Shown here piece after piece: positions 39,335 through 50,100 of a stretch of DNA of 64,000 bases. Each line of letters starts with the position of its first letter. The first letter of the stretch is position 1. This DNA is from Lycocorax pyrrhopterus obiensis (Eukaryota > Chordata > Aves > Passeriformes > Paradisaeidae). The notes below the pieces were generated by a model. That model had not been told where the DNA came from. It ran no database searches and saw only the letters and a list, made by a program, of their open reading frames with translations. The position numbers and the translations under genes are program-made. The stretch covers positions 36,873,133 through 36,937,132 of the forward strand of contig JACSVZ010000007.1 of the NCBI GenBank assembly GCA_014706295.1, in the 5' to 3' direction.

Positions 39335-40499
39335 ATTTTAAGGTAACCTGGCCAGCTTTCTTTTAAAAACAATTAAAGAATTAGGACTTTATTAGTTATT
39401 ATGCTAATTTTATTATTATATAACCATGTAAATTGATTATAACATGCTGCCATCATGGTTAGGTCCGAAAAACTTTTTAAGCTATGACATGAGTCATATG
39501 ACACACTACTGAGTGTCTCCATATATGGAGTTTTAGACAGCTTACCGTATTTCAGATATTTAGAGGATGTACTGCTCGTCAGAGTTTTACACAAATATAG
39601 AAATATGTTTGAGGCTGTCTCATTAAATTAAAAAAAATATTCATAAAACCCAGCAGAACACACAGATATATTCAAATGTTAATTCTTCCTTTAGAGCTCT
39701 TTCTACCTTATGGGCAGGACTACCTGAATAACTGATAAAGACTGAACAAAAACAAAACTGTTCATGTTTTTTTCTGACTGAGTATAATAACAATTATAAT
39801 AATAATAATTTTCATAACTCTAATAGAACTTAACAGCTGAGCCAAAATGAAATATTCTATATTTGGAATCATACAGCATACCTAACTGTATACAGCATAT
39901 ATATTCTGTAATATATACCAGAAATAGTGCTATCTATTACAAAAGATGGAGATAGTATAAGAATAACATCCTTTATTCAGTAGACCATTACTCGAGACAC
40001 ATATATCCAGAATGTGGCAGACTGGGATCAGACTCCCCAAAGACAACATTAAGGCTTAGCATTTCCATTGGCAGTGTGACAATTCCTTTTATATATTAGA
40101 ACAGTCAGCAAGCCAGACAGGGTACAGACAAGAATGATACTCTACACTTCTTGAAAATGTGCATTTGAATCCATGTAGTAGAATGGAAGCTCTTCTGGAT
40201 TGCAGGTAGGTCATCAGTTATTGGGTAAAATGGGACACCCACCATACTGAGGTACATTTAGGAAAATCAACATAATTTGTTAAAAATAATTTAACATGCA
40301 AGACTTGGGCAACATACAGAAGAAGCAGGTAAGCCCCAGATACACAAAGCCAGGAGGTAACAGAGACTATGACAAAGACCAGGCCTATGATAGGCCATTG
40401 AAGGAACCATTCCATCCTCTGGAGATTAAACTGGAACTTTCTAACTGATGAGGAGGAAAGACGATCACAAATTTGTCAGGAAAGAACAAACTCATTATG

Positions 40500-40884
40500 G
40501 GGTATTTTAGGTTATTTATATAACTGCGCAAAATGCGTTACGGGATGTTTAGGGGAACGGGTGTGATGAAGGTACATGATAGGTGGACAAGCACAGGAAA
40601 ATAGAGAGGCAGTGGGACAATGGGGCCAGTTGTGTGGAAAGAAGCTGCCGGCCAGCACACCTGCCTAACTAACTCCGGATCCCAGATAACCTCTCTGTTC
40701 CGTCTCTGTGCCGCTAGAGAACTTCCAGCCACGGCCAGTGATCGGGGATGTAGCTTAGCTCTGTGGGCTCTTCAGAGACTCCGGGCTCAACAGCCAAGTT
40801 ACCGGGGGAATAAAGCTCTGGACCAGGTATTGGAGAGACCAGCCTGGGTAGCGCGGGGATGAGCGGAGAGAGCCGCTCCCGACA
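40500..40884 (+). mobile_element. LTR (3' part) just upstream of the G2E3 promoter
   Basis: The segment has a TATA-like box (TTATATAA, about 40,515), an AATAAA (40,809-40,814) in the context GGGGGAATAAAGCTCTGG, and a GC-rich U5-like end (AGAGAGCCGCTCCCGACA) at 40,884. This is the typical end of an avian ERV LTR. No primer-binding site or viral gene follows, so it is a solo LTR. The 5' boundary is uncertain: a TG at about 40,174 is possible, giving about 710 bases. CCGTG follows the right end and CCATG lies at 40,171-40,175, not a convincing target duplication. Confidence 0.6.
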
Positions 40885-41275
40885 CCGTGCAGAGGGTGGG
40901 TGGTGAGCTGGCACCCGCTCAGCATTCCCACCGCATGGGCCTCGGGACCGCAGCATTCCAGCACTACTGCACAGGGAAGGAGCACCCGCCTGCATCCCAA
41001 AGGCGCTGGAATTAGCGCCCTTGTGACACAGTGCACCACCAGTGGCATTCCAATGGAAAAGCATCAGCACAAACATCAAATACAGAGCTTTATTGAGAAA
41101 CCCCATTTTATTGCACCTATGGGGGGAAAAGCGATAGCACTGCTGCCTTACACTGTGACAGCTTAGGCCCCTTGAGAACAAGCTGCAGAAGACAGAAATT
41201 TAAAAAAAAAAAAAAAAAAAGTGGTTTTCTTACAAAAGCCCCAGCTTCTTGCATCCTCAGGCAAACCCTCCCAAA
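40885..41275. other. Spacer between LTR and CpG island
   Basis: Moderately GC-rich sequence with an A-run of 19 at 41,202-41,220. There is no recognisable gene. Open frames here and in the island on both strands are by-products of high GC content. Confidence 0.5.
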
Positions 41276-41365
41276 GACGCTTGCGCGGAGGCTGCCCGGT
41301 GTTCCGGGGCCGCGGGGGCGCTGGGCGGGGCGGGCGGCGCTTCCGGCAGGGGGCGGATGTTGGCG

Positions 41366-41371
41366 TTTGAA
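41366..41371 (+). promoter_or_regulatory. CHR-like cell-cycle element (TTTGAA)
   Basis: TTGGCGTTTGAA in the CpG island contains TTTGAA, the canonical cell-cycle genes homology region bound by DREAM/MuvB-B-MYB complexes in G2/M genes. It is immediately preceded by an E2F/CDE-like TTGGCG. This fits a gene named for G2/M expression, although the usual 4-base CDE-CHR spacer is absent. Confidence 0.45.
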
Positions 41372-41382
41372 TCGGCCGTCGG

Positions 41383-41390
41383 TTGGCGCG
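41383..41390 (+). promoter_or_regulatory. E2F-like site (TTGGCGCG)
   Basis: TTGGCGCG matches the E2F consensus core (TTSSCGC) and lies 12 bases downstream of the CHR-like element. Together they suggest DREAM/E2F control. Confidence 0.4.
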
Positions 41391-44137
41391 CGGCGCGGCG
41401 GCGCCCGAGCGGTGAGTGCCGCACCCGGGGCTCCGCGGCGTGGGGAGGTGAGTGCCGCCCGGCCGGGGGCCGGGAGGGGCGGCGGGGCGCTCCGGGGGCT
41501 GTGTGGGCTGCCGGGGCAGGGAGGCGGGAGTCCCTTTCTGCGCCGTGCCGGGAGCGACGCGCGGCAGCGTCCCAGCCCGTGCTTTGGGGAGCCGCCGCTG
41601 CTTGGCTGCCGCCGCTCGGAGGGACAGGAGCTCCGGGAGTAGCTGACCGAAGCGGACGTGCTCCCTCTCGCCTCCACGCTAGCGGGAGACGGGCGGCATC
41701 CCGGGGAGACGCGGGAGGGGAGCGGGCGGGCGTCGTGCACAGGACCTGCCGTGGCCCCTGTGCCGGGCGGCGGTGGCAGCTGAGCGCGGGGGGCGCGGCC
41801 GCCTGAGCCCCATCGTCGGGCTCCTCGGGACGTGCCGGGAGCGCTCCCGCGCCCGCACGGGGCTGGATGCCGAGGGACGGGTCTTTCTCGGGACACGGGG
41901 CCGGGGAGTAACCGCGGGGTGACCTGGAGACCCCGCCGTGTGGAAATTCAGGACACACAGCGTGCACAAATGGCTTCGGGAGAGTTCCTTTGTTCCTGTG
42001 CTGGGGGAACGTGTGCCTGATACCGTGCCTCTTCGGGCTGGCTTTGTTTTTTCTTTTTTCAACCTGTAGTTAAAAGAATCTGGAAACGCCTTACGTTCTG
42101 GAGCAGGAAAAATTACAGAATTTAGCAAAATCTAAACACCCACTCTGAGGACTTTTCTAGCCTGTTTAGGCAAAGTAGGTACATTTTGTTTACACCGGTT
42201 TTCTAGACATTAGGCGATGATGTGTTCGTTCCTGTGTTGCGGACAGACTGAGAGGAATTGCTTTGTTCCTGTGAAAAGCCCTATAGGACTTATGCAGGGG
42301 GTCTGAATGGTTGATCCGCGTATCTTTTAACTTGTAAATTTGAACTTTGGATTCACTTCCCTGAAAGAATTTGAGAAAAGTAGAAGGAATTGGGGGTGGG
42401 GGTGGTGTAGCTTTTTTTTTTTTTCCCCTTCTCTTTTACTAGAGCCAAGGAAGGGTGGGAAGGTGGTTTTCTTGTTTCCAGCCACATATGTGCTTTGTCG
42501 ACCTGTAGGGCTTTTTACCAGAAAAATCTCGGCTTGTCTGGCCGTGTATAGGTAGCTTCTTTGTTGTATTGCCGCAGGAGCTTGAGAATGGTGAAACTGA
42601 CAGTGACCACCCTGGGGAAATCCTGAAGAAAGGGAACATGCGTGAGCTCTGTGCTTGTCTTTTGCTCCCTCTGTACCTGATTAAGTATATTTATTCCTTT
42701 AGAAAAAGGGAAGTGTGTTTCTAGGAAAACAGTAATCACTTATTTCATCTGACTGTCAGTTCGGTGTGTCTTTAGGAGCCTCATCACCTAATTTAGTGGC
42801 GGTGCTTTTTGCTTTGTTTTCCTTTTAGACTGTTTTCTGGCCAAGGTCTTTTGTGCAACTACTCCAGTTCTTAGTGGCAGAGGCAGTTGCCTTGTGCCTG
42901 AGACTTCTGCTTCTCTTTCTTTTTCTTTCTCAATATGCCTCCTTCCCTAAATCTCCAGTAAAATTGCTACAGTGCTTTATTTGCAACAGTTTGGATTAGC
43001 CTCAAATTTGTTCCTGAAGCTGATATCTGGCAGTCATCAAAACTGTAAATACCGGACCGCATAGCTCGCAGTCTGTCAGGCGTCTGGTATGGACCTTGGA
43101 TTTGTTACTGGTTGCTTCCCTGTTTGCTTCAGCATGTGAGAGGGAGTTGTCTGCCTACCTGAGATCTAGCCTGGAGATTCAGGCAATCACCCATGATTCT
43201 TGGCTTGCAGAACTTAGGTAATGCCTTCTTCAGCTTCCTAAGGGAAGGCAAGTCAGAGATCTACAGATGTGTTCCTAGAAGGGTTCTGAGAAAGAATAAT
43301 CATCTTGGTGCTGTGGTGAAGAAACTGGGGATTATTTGGTTTGGGTTGGGTTTTTTTTCCGAGGTGGGCTAGGGTGCATGGCATGGCACACAGTGAAGGT
43401 CGGCTCACATGATGTTTGAAAAAAATGCAAGTTAGATCAGTGTTTCTAAATATATTGCTTTTCACTTCAGAATGTAAAATACATAGTCCTGCATGATGTA
43501 AATTCCCTTGTATGCGTGTCCCAGTTTTGGATTCCTCACCTTTTTTGGGGCAGGGTTTTTTCTGTTTGGCTTTTTTGTGGATCAGGATTTCTCTGATTAG
43601 GCCAGGATCCTGCATTTTCTCCAATCGGTGGAGACTATATTCATAGTTACATCACTACTCTACACAGCTGGATTTTTTTTCCGAGTTCTTTGTATTAGTA
43701 CAATCTTTATTTGAGCAAAAGTCACAGCTGCTCCATAGATTATCTGTGAACCATTATTTCTGATGCTTAAAATAAGTGAGAACTCTTCTGTACTATTAAG
43801 TTTGTACATAACTAGGTGTTGCATTGGACTTTATTTTCTCTTCTGAAAATAAAATATATTGTCTGTTAGTTTGGGGAGATAGGTAAAAGTTGCTATATCT
43901 TTCATTGGTCTAGGGATTTTTTTTCTGGACATTTGCATCCTGCTTTCTGAACCCGTATCTCTCATAATAACAGTTGAATTATAAATATAATTGAATTACA
44001 ATTCAATTCCTAATCCCACTTTTAGTTTATTGAGTTTATGCGCTTTTTTTTTCAGGTTTAAATAAAACTTAAAAGAGGTATAAAATGTTCATTAATGCAC
44101 TGGATGTATTTAATACCTCGTTTCTTTTGCATGACAG

Positions 44138-44193
44138 ACAACCAGAAGAACTCAGGATGAGTAAGCCAAATAACTTTGACGTTCAAAGCACAT
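44138..44193 (+). CDS. G2E3: G2E3 exon 2 (start codon)
   Basis: The acceptor is TTTGCATGACAG and the donor is T|GTGAGT. Nineteen bases of 5' UTR precede the ATG at 44,157. It encodes residues 1-12 plus the first base of codon 13. The N-terminus ([12 protein letters not shown]) is short and poorly conserved, as in other vertebrates. Confidence 0.85.
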
Positions 44194-47100
44194 GTGAGTA
44201 AAGTTTTTATTAAATAATTTCAGAAATACTTAATCTGCATATATAATGCTAGTTATAACTTGTTTTATTTGGGCTCAAAGACCAGGTGAGTTTCCAGTAT
44301 TCAAATTACTGTGTCCAGTTTGAGGCTCTTCAGTACAAGAAAGACATGGAGCTCCTGAGAGGGTGCAGCGGAGGCCACAGAGATGATTTGGGGTCTGAAG
44401 CATCTTTGTTATGAGGAAAGACTGAGGGGAATTGTCCTGTTTAGTCTGGAGAAGACTGAGAGAGAATCTCATTAACGCATATAAATATCTCAGAGGCAGA
44501 TGCCGAGAGGATGGTGCCAGACTCTTCAGTGGTGCCCAGCGACAGGATGAGGAGCAATGGCTATAAACTAGAACACAAGAAGTTCCTCCTCAACATGAAG
44601 AAGAGCTTCTTTGCGTTGAGGATGGCAGAGCACTGGAGGAGGCTGCCCAGAGAGGTTGTGGACTCACCCTCTCTGGAGACATTCAAAACCCACTTGCACA
44701 AGTTCCTGTGTCACCTGCTCTAGGTGACCCTGCCGTGGCAGGGGCTTGGACCAGATGATCTCCAGAGATCCCTTCCAACCCTAACCATTCTGTGAAATTG
44801 TGTTGGAACCACCACTTGTCTCAGGAAATGAAAAAGAAATAACTTACAAACTTCATTGGATTTGTTTGCTGTAATTAGAATATTTTAAATAGTATTTTCT
44901 GCAGATGTTTTAAGAAAGTAACCTTGTGAATTCAGCAGTGAGATAACACAGCTGTGTTTGAGAAGTACCATTCAGGACTTTCTTAGGCTGAAGCAGTAAC
45001 CCTATTCTTGTCACTACTGTGACTGTTCTTGGTCTTAGAATATTTTAAATGTATTTTATACATGTACTGGGAATTAAAGGGAAGCTGTTAAATGTCCATG
45101 GAACTATGTTAGTGGGCTAGAAACTTCAGTAAGTGGGAAATCCTCAAGGTTTTAGTTGAATGCAGTGTTGTGTCAAATCATTAAATGTTTTTGAAAACTG
45201 CGGTAGCATATGGATTGGCACCATTCACATGCTTTTCACCAAGGTATCACATAGGTAGACAAAGAAATGGTTGATTCATGAATTCTAATATGGGGATGAC
45301 TTTATGTATTGTACTAAAAACAACTAGATGACATTTCACGTGCACCTGGACATTGTTGGCCATTTGATAATTCTCTTTGAGTGTTTTGGGAAGAGTATTT
45401 CAATTAGGAGCACAGTCTGCTTGTGAATTTAGCTTGGCTGATAGACCACTCCCTAATCAGCAAGCTGGTGAAGTATTTTCTTTCTAGTAACTAGAGGAGG
45501 AACAAATAGTACATTCTTCCGTATCTACTATAAAATTCAACATGAAGGAAAGGGATACCTACTGTCCTTTATCCAGTAATCTACTTGAAGATGCATGTGA
45601 TTAGAAGAGGTGAAAGCTACTGCTCTATAGCTGATACATAGTAATTCCAGTACACTCACTGTGGTTATAAACATGATTCTGCATTTTAGTCTGTGTTCTC
45701 TGTGGACGGACAGATGACTGCCCTGAAAAGTATGGAGAAAAAAGGACCTATGTGGAATACAATCTCACTGTTCATTATTACTGTTTGGTAAGTGTGTGGT
45801 GTTGATCTTGGAGTTGTCTGTTTTATCTGAAAAAAAAAAAGTGCAATAAGTGTTTAGTAGTGATAACCTGTCCAGTTGTTGCAACAATTTTGTTGTTGTA
45901 AAGCTTGAACTGTGAGCTTTAACTCGTAGCCTTGAAGGCTTGTACTTGTCAGGTGCAGCAGATGAAATAAGTAAATCTCAACAAGGCTTTATTCAAAGCT
46001 GAATTCTGTTCATGGTCCATTTAAAGGAATTCATTAATTCTCCCAAACTATCATAGCAAGTAGCAATGAAGGTACATGTTAAGACAAAGGGAACAGTTTG
46101 CACCTACTTCCGTAACAAAAGTGGAGTTTCAAAATTTGAAATGTGAGAATTCCACCCCTCATGGAAAAAGTACAGAAATGTTTTCTTTTTTCCTCATTTC
46201 TTTTTAGTTCTTGTTGGCTATGAGCTGTTCTCTGACATTGCATAGGACATTGTAACACTTTTAAGTCCTAATTTTCAATTAAGTTATATGTACTCTGCTT
46301 ATCATATTAGTACAGTATCACTAATTAGTAGAAGTTTATAATTTAAACAAAGCTGTGGATATAATCCGCAGCTTTTGTTATCAACCTTGAAATTTTCCAA
46401 GATTCGTATTCTTAAAGGTATACTTAAACTACTTTTCAAGCTCTAAATTTTTGCAGATCTTTAGAACAATATGGCTACTTTACAAAAAAGAAGTTTTTTG
46501 TTTGTTAATAAATAAAATTTGCATGGTTCTCCCCAATTTTAAACTAAGTGTCAAGTATCAGAAGAAATGTAGGGGATATGCTTTCTTAACAAGTTCTTCA
46601 AAGAGTGTTGACTGCAGATGGTTTAATAGTTTAGATACTGAATCCTTTAAAAACTAAGGAGAGTGGAGGTTTTGTGAAGTTACGTAAAGATAGAAATATT
46701 TGTTTTTAAAGACATTTTAAGCAGCTGGAAGGGAATATAGGTCATTTTACTATTTTAGTGGTAATTTTGTCTCCTGTATAAGGCCATATCAAGTGATAAG
46801 AAAAAATCCTATCCTGATGAACAGCTAGGAAAAGGCATGCATGCAATACTGAGCCTTATGACTTATATTTTAACTGCAGGAAGCTCATCACAGTATCTTT
46901 TACATTTTTTGTCTCTACTTCTTTTGAAAATGAGCAAAGCCCTGTGATTTTACTTAAATATCGTGTATGTTATATAAGAAAAGAGTTCTACAACGAAGCC
47001 CATTAGTGATACAGTTTAATTATCTTTGCCAAATGTCTCACAGTTGGAAAAATATATTTAATATGTTTGAGTGTATAATCTTACATTTATTTGACTAAAA

Positions 47101-50100
47101 TATTGATAAAACTAGTTAAAATAGTGCTATGTTGAAATTATAAAATGAGATTGTAAAGAATATAGATGGCATCAAGTTGTGAAACTCTTCAGTTATTTGA
47201 AGATTGTAATGTGGCTGCCTAACTTTAAATTATCATCAAGCTCTTCTGATTTGCCTAGTTACTTGATTCTGTGTTTATTTAAATCTCCTCTAAAGCGAAT
47301 TACTTTTCCTCTTAGGTGACACTTCAGTACAGTTACTTCCTACTGTGCTTCATTATCTCCACAGCACAATTGGCATTCATATTAACTAAGCTAATTTAAT
47401 TTTACTTCCTCTGAAGATTTATATGCTGAAAGTAATTGTTTGACAATTATCTGAATAGTCTGTATACTTCAAAAAGGAAGGCAAAATACACTGTCTTGGG
47501 CTATACAGTATTATACAATACTTTGATGTTATGAAATATTTATTTTCATGTTACTGGTTGCTGTCATGTCAGACAAAAATACATAGATGTTTTGTATCAG
47601 ATTTTTAATCATTAAAATGTTTCCATAGGAGCTTTTTTAGACTAAACTTCTCTCTTACTTGACAAGCACAATGTATGTAGCTTTAAATGTTTAGGTAGGT
47701 GAATGTTTTAAAATACTTAATTTGTTTTCATAGTTGATGTCAAGTGGCATTTGGCAGAGAGGGGAAGAAGATGAAGGTGTAGATGGATTTTTAATCGCAG
47801 ATATTAGAAAAGAAGTAAACAGAGCTGCAAAACTGGTAAGAATGATGTCTTTGGTATTTACAAGAGGAAAAAAGTTACTTCTAAGTGCTCTTAGTACTGC
47901 CCGTGGGGTTTGTTTTCTTTCTCCAATGGACAATGTGCTGAGCCCATTCAAACATCTGAATTTTATGTTGGAGTAACAAGTATATTGGATTTGTGGAAGC
48001 CACAAGGAAAAAGCCCTGCAGAAATTGTAACAATCCACCCTTAAGGGGAAGGAAGCACCTAAGATTCGTAGATGCTCATTGGGCAAAAGGAGTAATAAAA
48101 GTCAGAGGGTCCACAAGAGATCAGAAGATTTTATTAGTAAATTACACACTTGGCACAGAAACTAGCGTGAGCTTTGTGGGGGGTACCTTTTTAGGGATAG
48201 GTTTCTCCACCCCGAAGGTAGATTTCTTGCCTTCTATGTGAATTAGTTATCATGAGCAGTCTGTTCTTTCAGGCCTTTCTGGAAATGGGTCAGGGAGCTT
48301 TGGGGGGTCTTGATCCCACCCTATAGTCCATGCCCGCTTCCCGCCACACATTCCTGTGCTTGCACTGTGCTGTGTTGTGGTTTCTCTGACAGAAAAGTGA
48401 ATCTCTGCCTGGCCCTCTGTTCCAGTTAAATCTTGTTTTTTCTCACAGTGTGTTAGTACTGATAGTCCTTGGTTATCACCAGCAGTTCTTGTCTGTTCCT
48501 GCCAGCACTCCCTGGCTGGCTCCAGAGCCATGTGGTTATCAGTGCTTGAGACATGCACATTAGCCCCTTGTCTTCTGGGAATCAAGAGCTCCTAGGGTCT
48601 CACTTTGGACCACTGTTTATAGGATCACAGGGAGTGGGCTTTAGTTACAATAATTTTCCATCCTGGCTGCAATTTGGGTTGGTAACTTTCTTTGAAGTTT
48701 CAGTAACAAAAATACTATTCCACTTGCGTTGTTATTAGGCAAGAAAAATAAGTTTCCAAGGCTGTTTGTTATAAAACTGGAGCTCATGAGGTACCTGTTA
48801 GTTCCTGGGAGCAGACAGTGTTTCTGATGAGCCTCAAGAGAGGCTTAGTCCAGTGCAGTTTGTCCAGGCTGAAGCCCACTGAGCATTTCTGAGATCAGTG
48901 TGGGCCTGCAGGGCAGGGGTGCTCCATTACAATCCATCCCACAACTGAAGTCAGCTTCCCTGGGCCTCTACAGTTTGCAACTATTTTTATTCCCTGGGTA
49001 TGTTGCAGATAAATAAGAGTGAATTAAACTTTCATAATACCTCATGACATTGTGCTGAGCTTGAAGCTGACTGTAAATAATTTACAGATGCAACTAAACT
49101 ATAGATACTGGTAAAATAGCTTGTATTTTAGCTTACATGTCACAAGACAGTATGCATATAAACTAATACATAAAGTCTTTGAAATAACTGCGTATGTTTA
49201 CTCTTTGCAACAGAGCTAAACCGCATTAGTCTTGTCACAGTTATAATCTGTTAGCTGGTACTCTTTCTTACACACATTCTGTAATTTTTCTATTGGTTTA
49301 ATTCCTGTAATTTTGCTTGTATTTAAGATGTTACTATTCTGTTTCCAAAACAAATTATTTCTAGAAATGTAATATCTGTAAGAAAAAGGGTGCTTCGATT
49401 GGATGTGTGGCTCCTAAATGCAAACGAAGTTACCATTTTCCTTGTGGGTTACAAAGGGAATGCATTTTCCAGTTTATGGAAGACTTCAGGTGAGTTTTGG
49501 GGCTTTGTTGTTTTTCCATTTTCAATTTATTATATTTATACAGGAGGTAACTTGGGTTTCTTTCACGGCTTGTTATTGGATAGGCTGTTAGTTACAAATG
49601 ACATCAGATTATCTAGGAACAAAATACCCTATTTGTGGAAGACATGGATGTCAAACAGTTATATTGCAAACCTAATACTTATAAGCTGAATTCTCAACAC
49701 TTTTAAATATATGACTTTATGCTTATACAAGTAGTTGAGTTGTTTATAAAATTGAGCAGTAAATTCTGAACTCTGGAATAAACTGCATAATGGTCGATTT
49801 GGTTTTTTTGTTTGCCTGTCTCCTGTGCCTTTGTTGAAATGGCAGAGGTTTGGCTACCTATACATCTCAGCAGTCAAAACACGCTGTCTGCCATTTTGTT
49901 ATGTGTCCAAGTTTGTTAGAGATGGACTGCAGGAGAAATGGGCTTAATATCAAATGCCTAAAAAATGTTTTCTTTTACTGTCATCTGTCTAGCATCCTGG
50001 CTGTAGTCAAAATACTCTTGAGTGCCTTATCCTTCTTATTGTAAGCTGAGTTTGTAGGGTGGATGAAGTCAGGCAGGCACTTAATAAAAAATGACTGACA

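Larger units (their letters stand above)
36905..40499. other. Intergenic DNA with one exon-like frame
   Basis: AT-rich sequence. It contains the exon-like minus-strand frame at 37,054-37,256 and a CA/TA microsatellite at 39,272-39,334, listed separately. Part of 40,174-40,499 may belong to the LTR that ends at 40,884. Confidence 0.55.
41340..41447 (+). other. G2E3: Predicted noncoding exon 1 of G2E3
   Basis: Two strong GTGAGT donors lie in the CpG island, after GAGCG (exon end 41,411) and after GGGAG (exon end 41,447). The second is a perfect MAG|GTGAGT. Either can join the acceptor at 44,137, upstream of the start codon. The left end given here is a placeholder because no start site can be read from the sequence. 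Additional 5' UTR exons inside intron 1 are possible. Confidence 0.5.
41276..41940. promoter_or_regulatory. G2E3: CpG-island promoter of G2E3
   Basis: A sharp rise in GC and dense CpG dinucleotides begins near 41,276 and fades after about 41,940, directly upstream of the G2E3 coding exons. There is no TATA box. Candidate factor sites include an ETS site (CTTCCGG, about 41,340), GC boxes (GGGCGG, about 41,351; GGGGCGGGGCGG-like, 41,325), and the cell-cycle sites listed separately. The transcription start cannot be fixed from sequence and probably lies between about 41,300 and 41,400. Confidence 0.8.

Noticed and set aside
41202..41220. A19 run that might mark a processed pseudogene tail
   Set aside because: The sequence upstream does not resemble any transcript I know and no target duplication was found.
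41117..42128. Long overlapping open frames on both strands (up to 259 codons)
   Set aside because: They lie in the CpG island, where high GC removes stop codons. The peptides are Pro/Arg/Ala/Gly-rich, have no domain, and overlap on both strands.
43253..43624. 123-codon minus-strand frame in G2E3 intron 1
   Set aside because: Lys/Pro-rich translation of T-rich intronic sequence with no recognisable motif.
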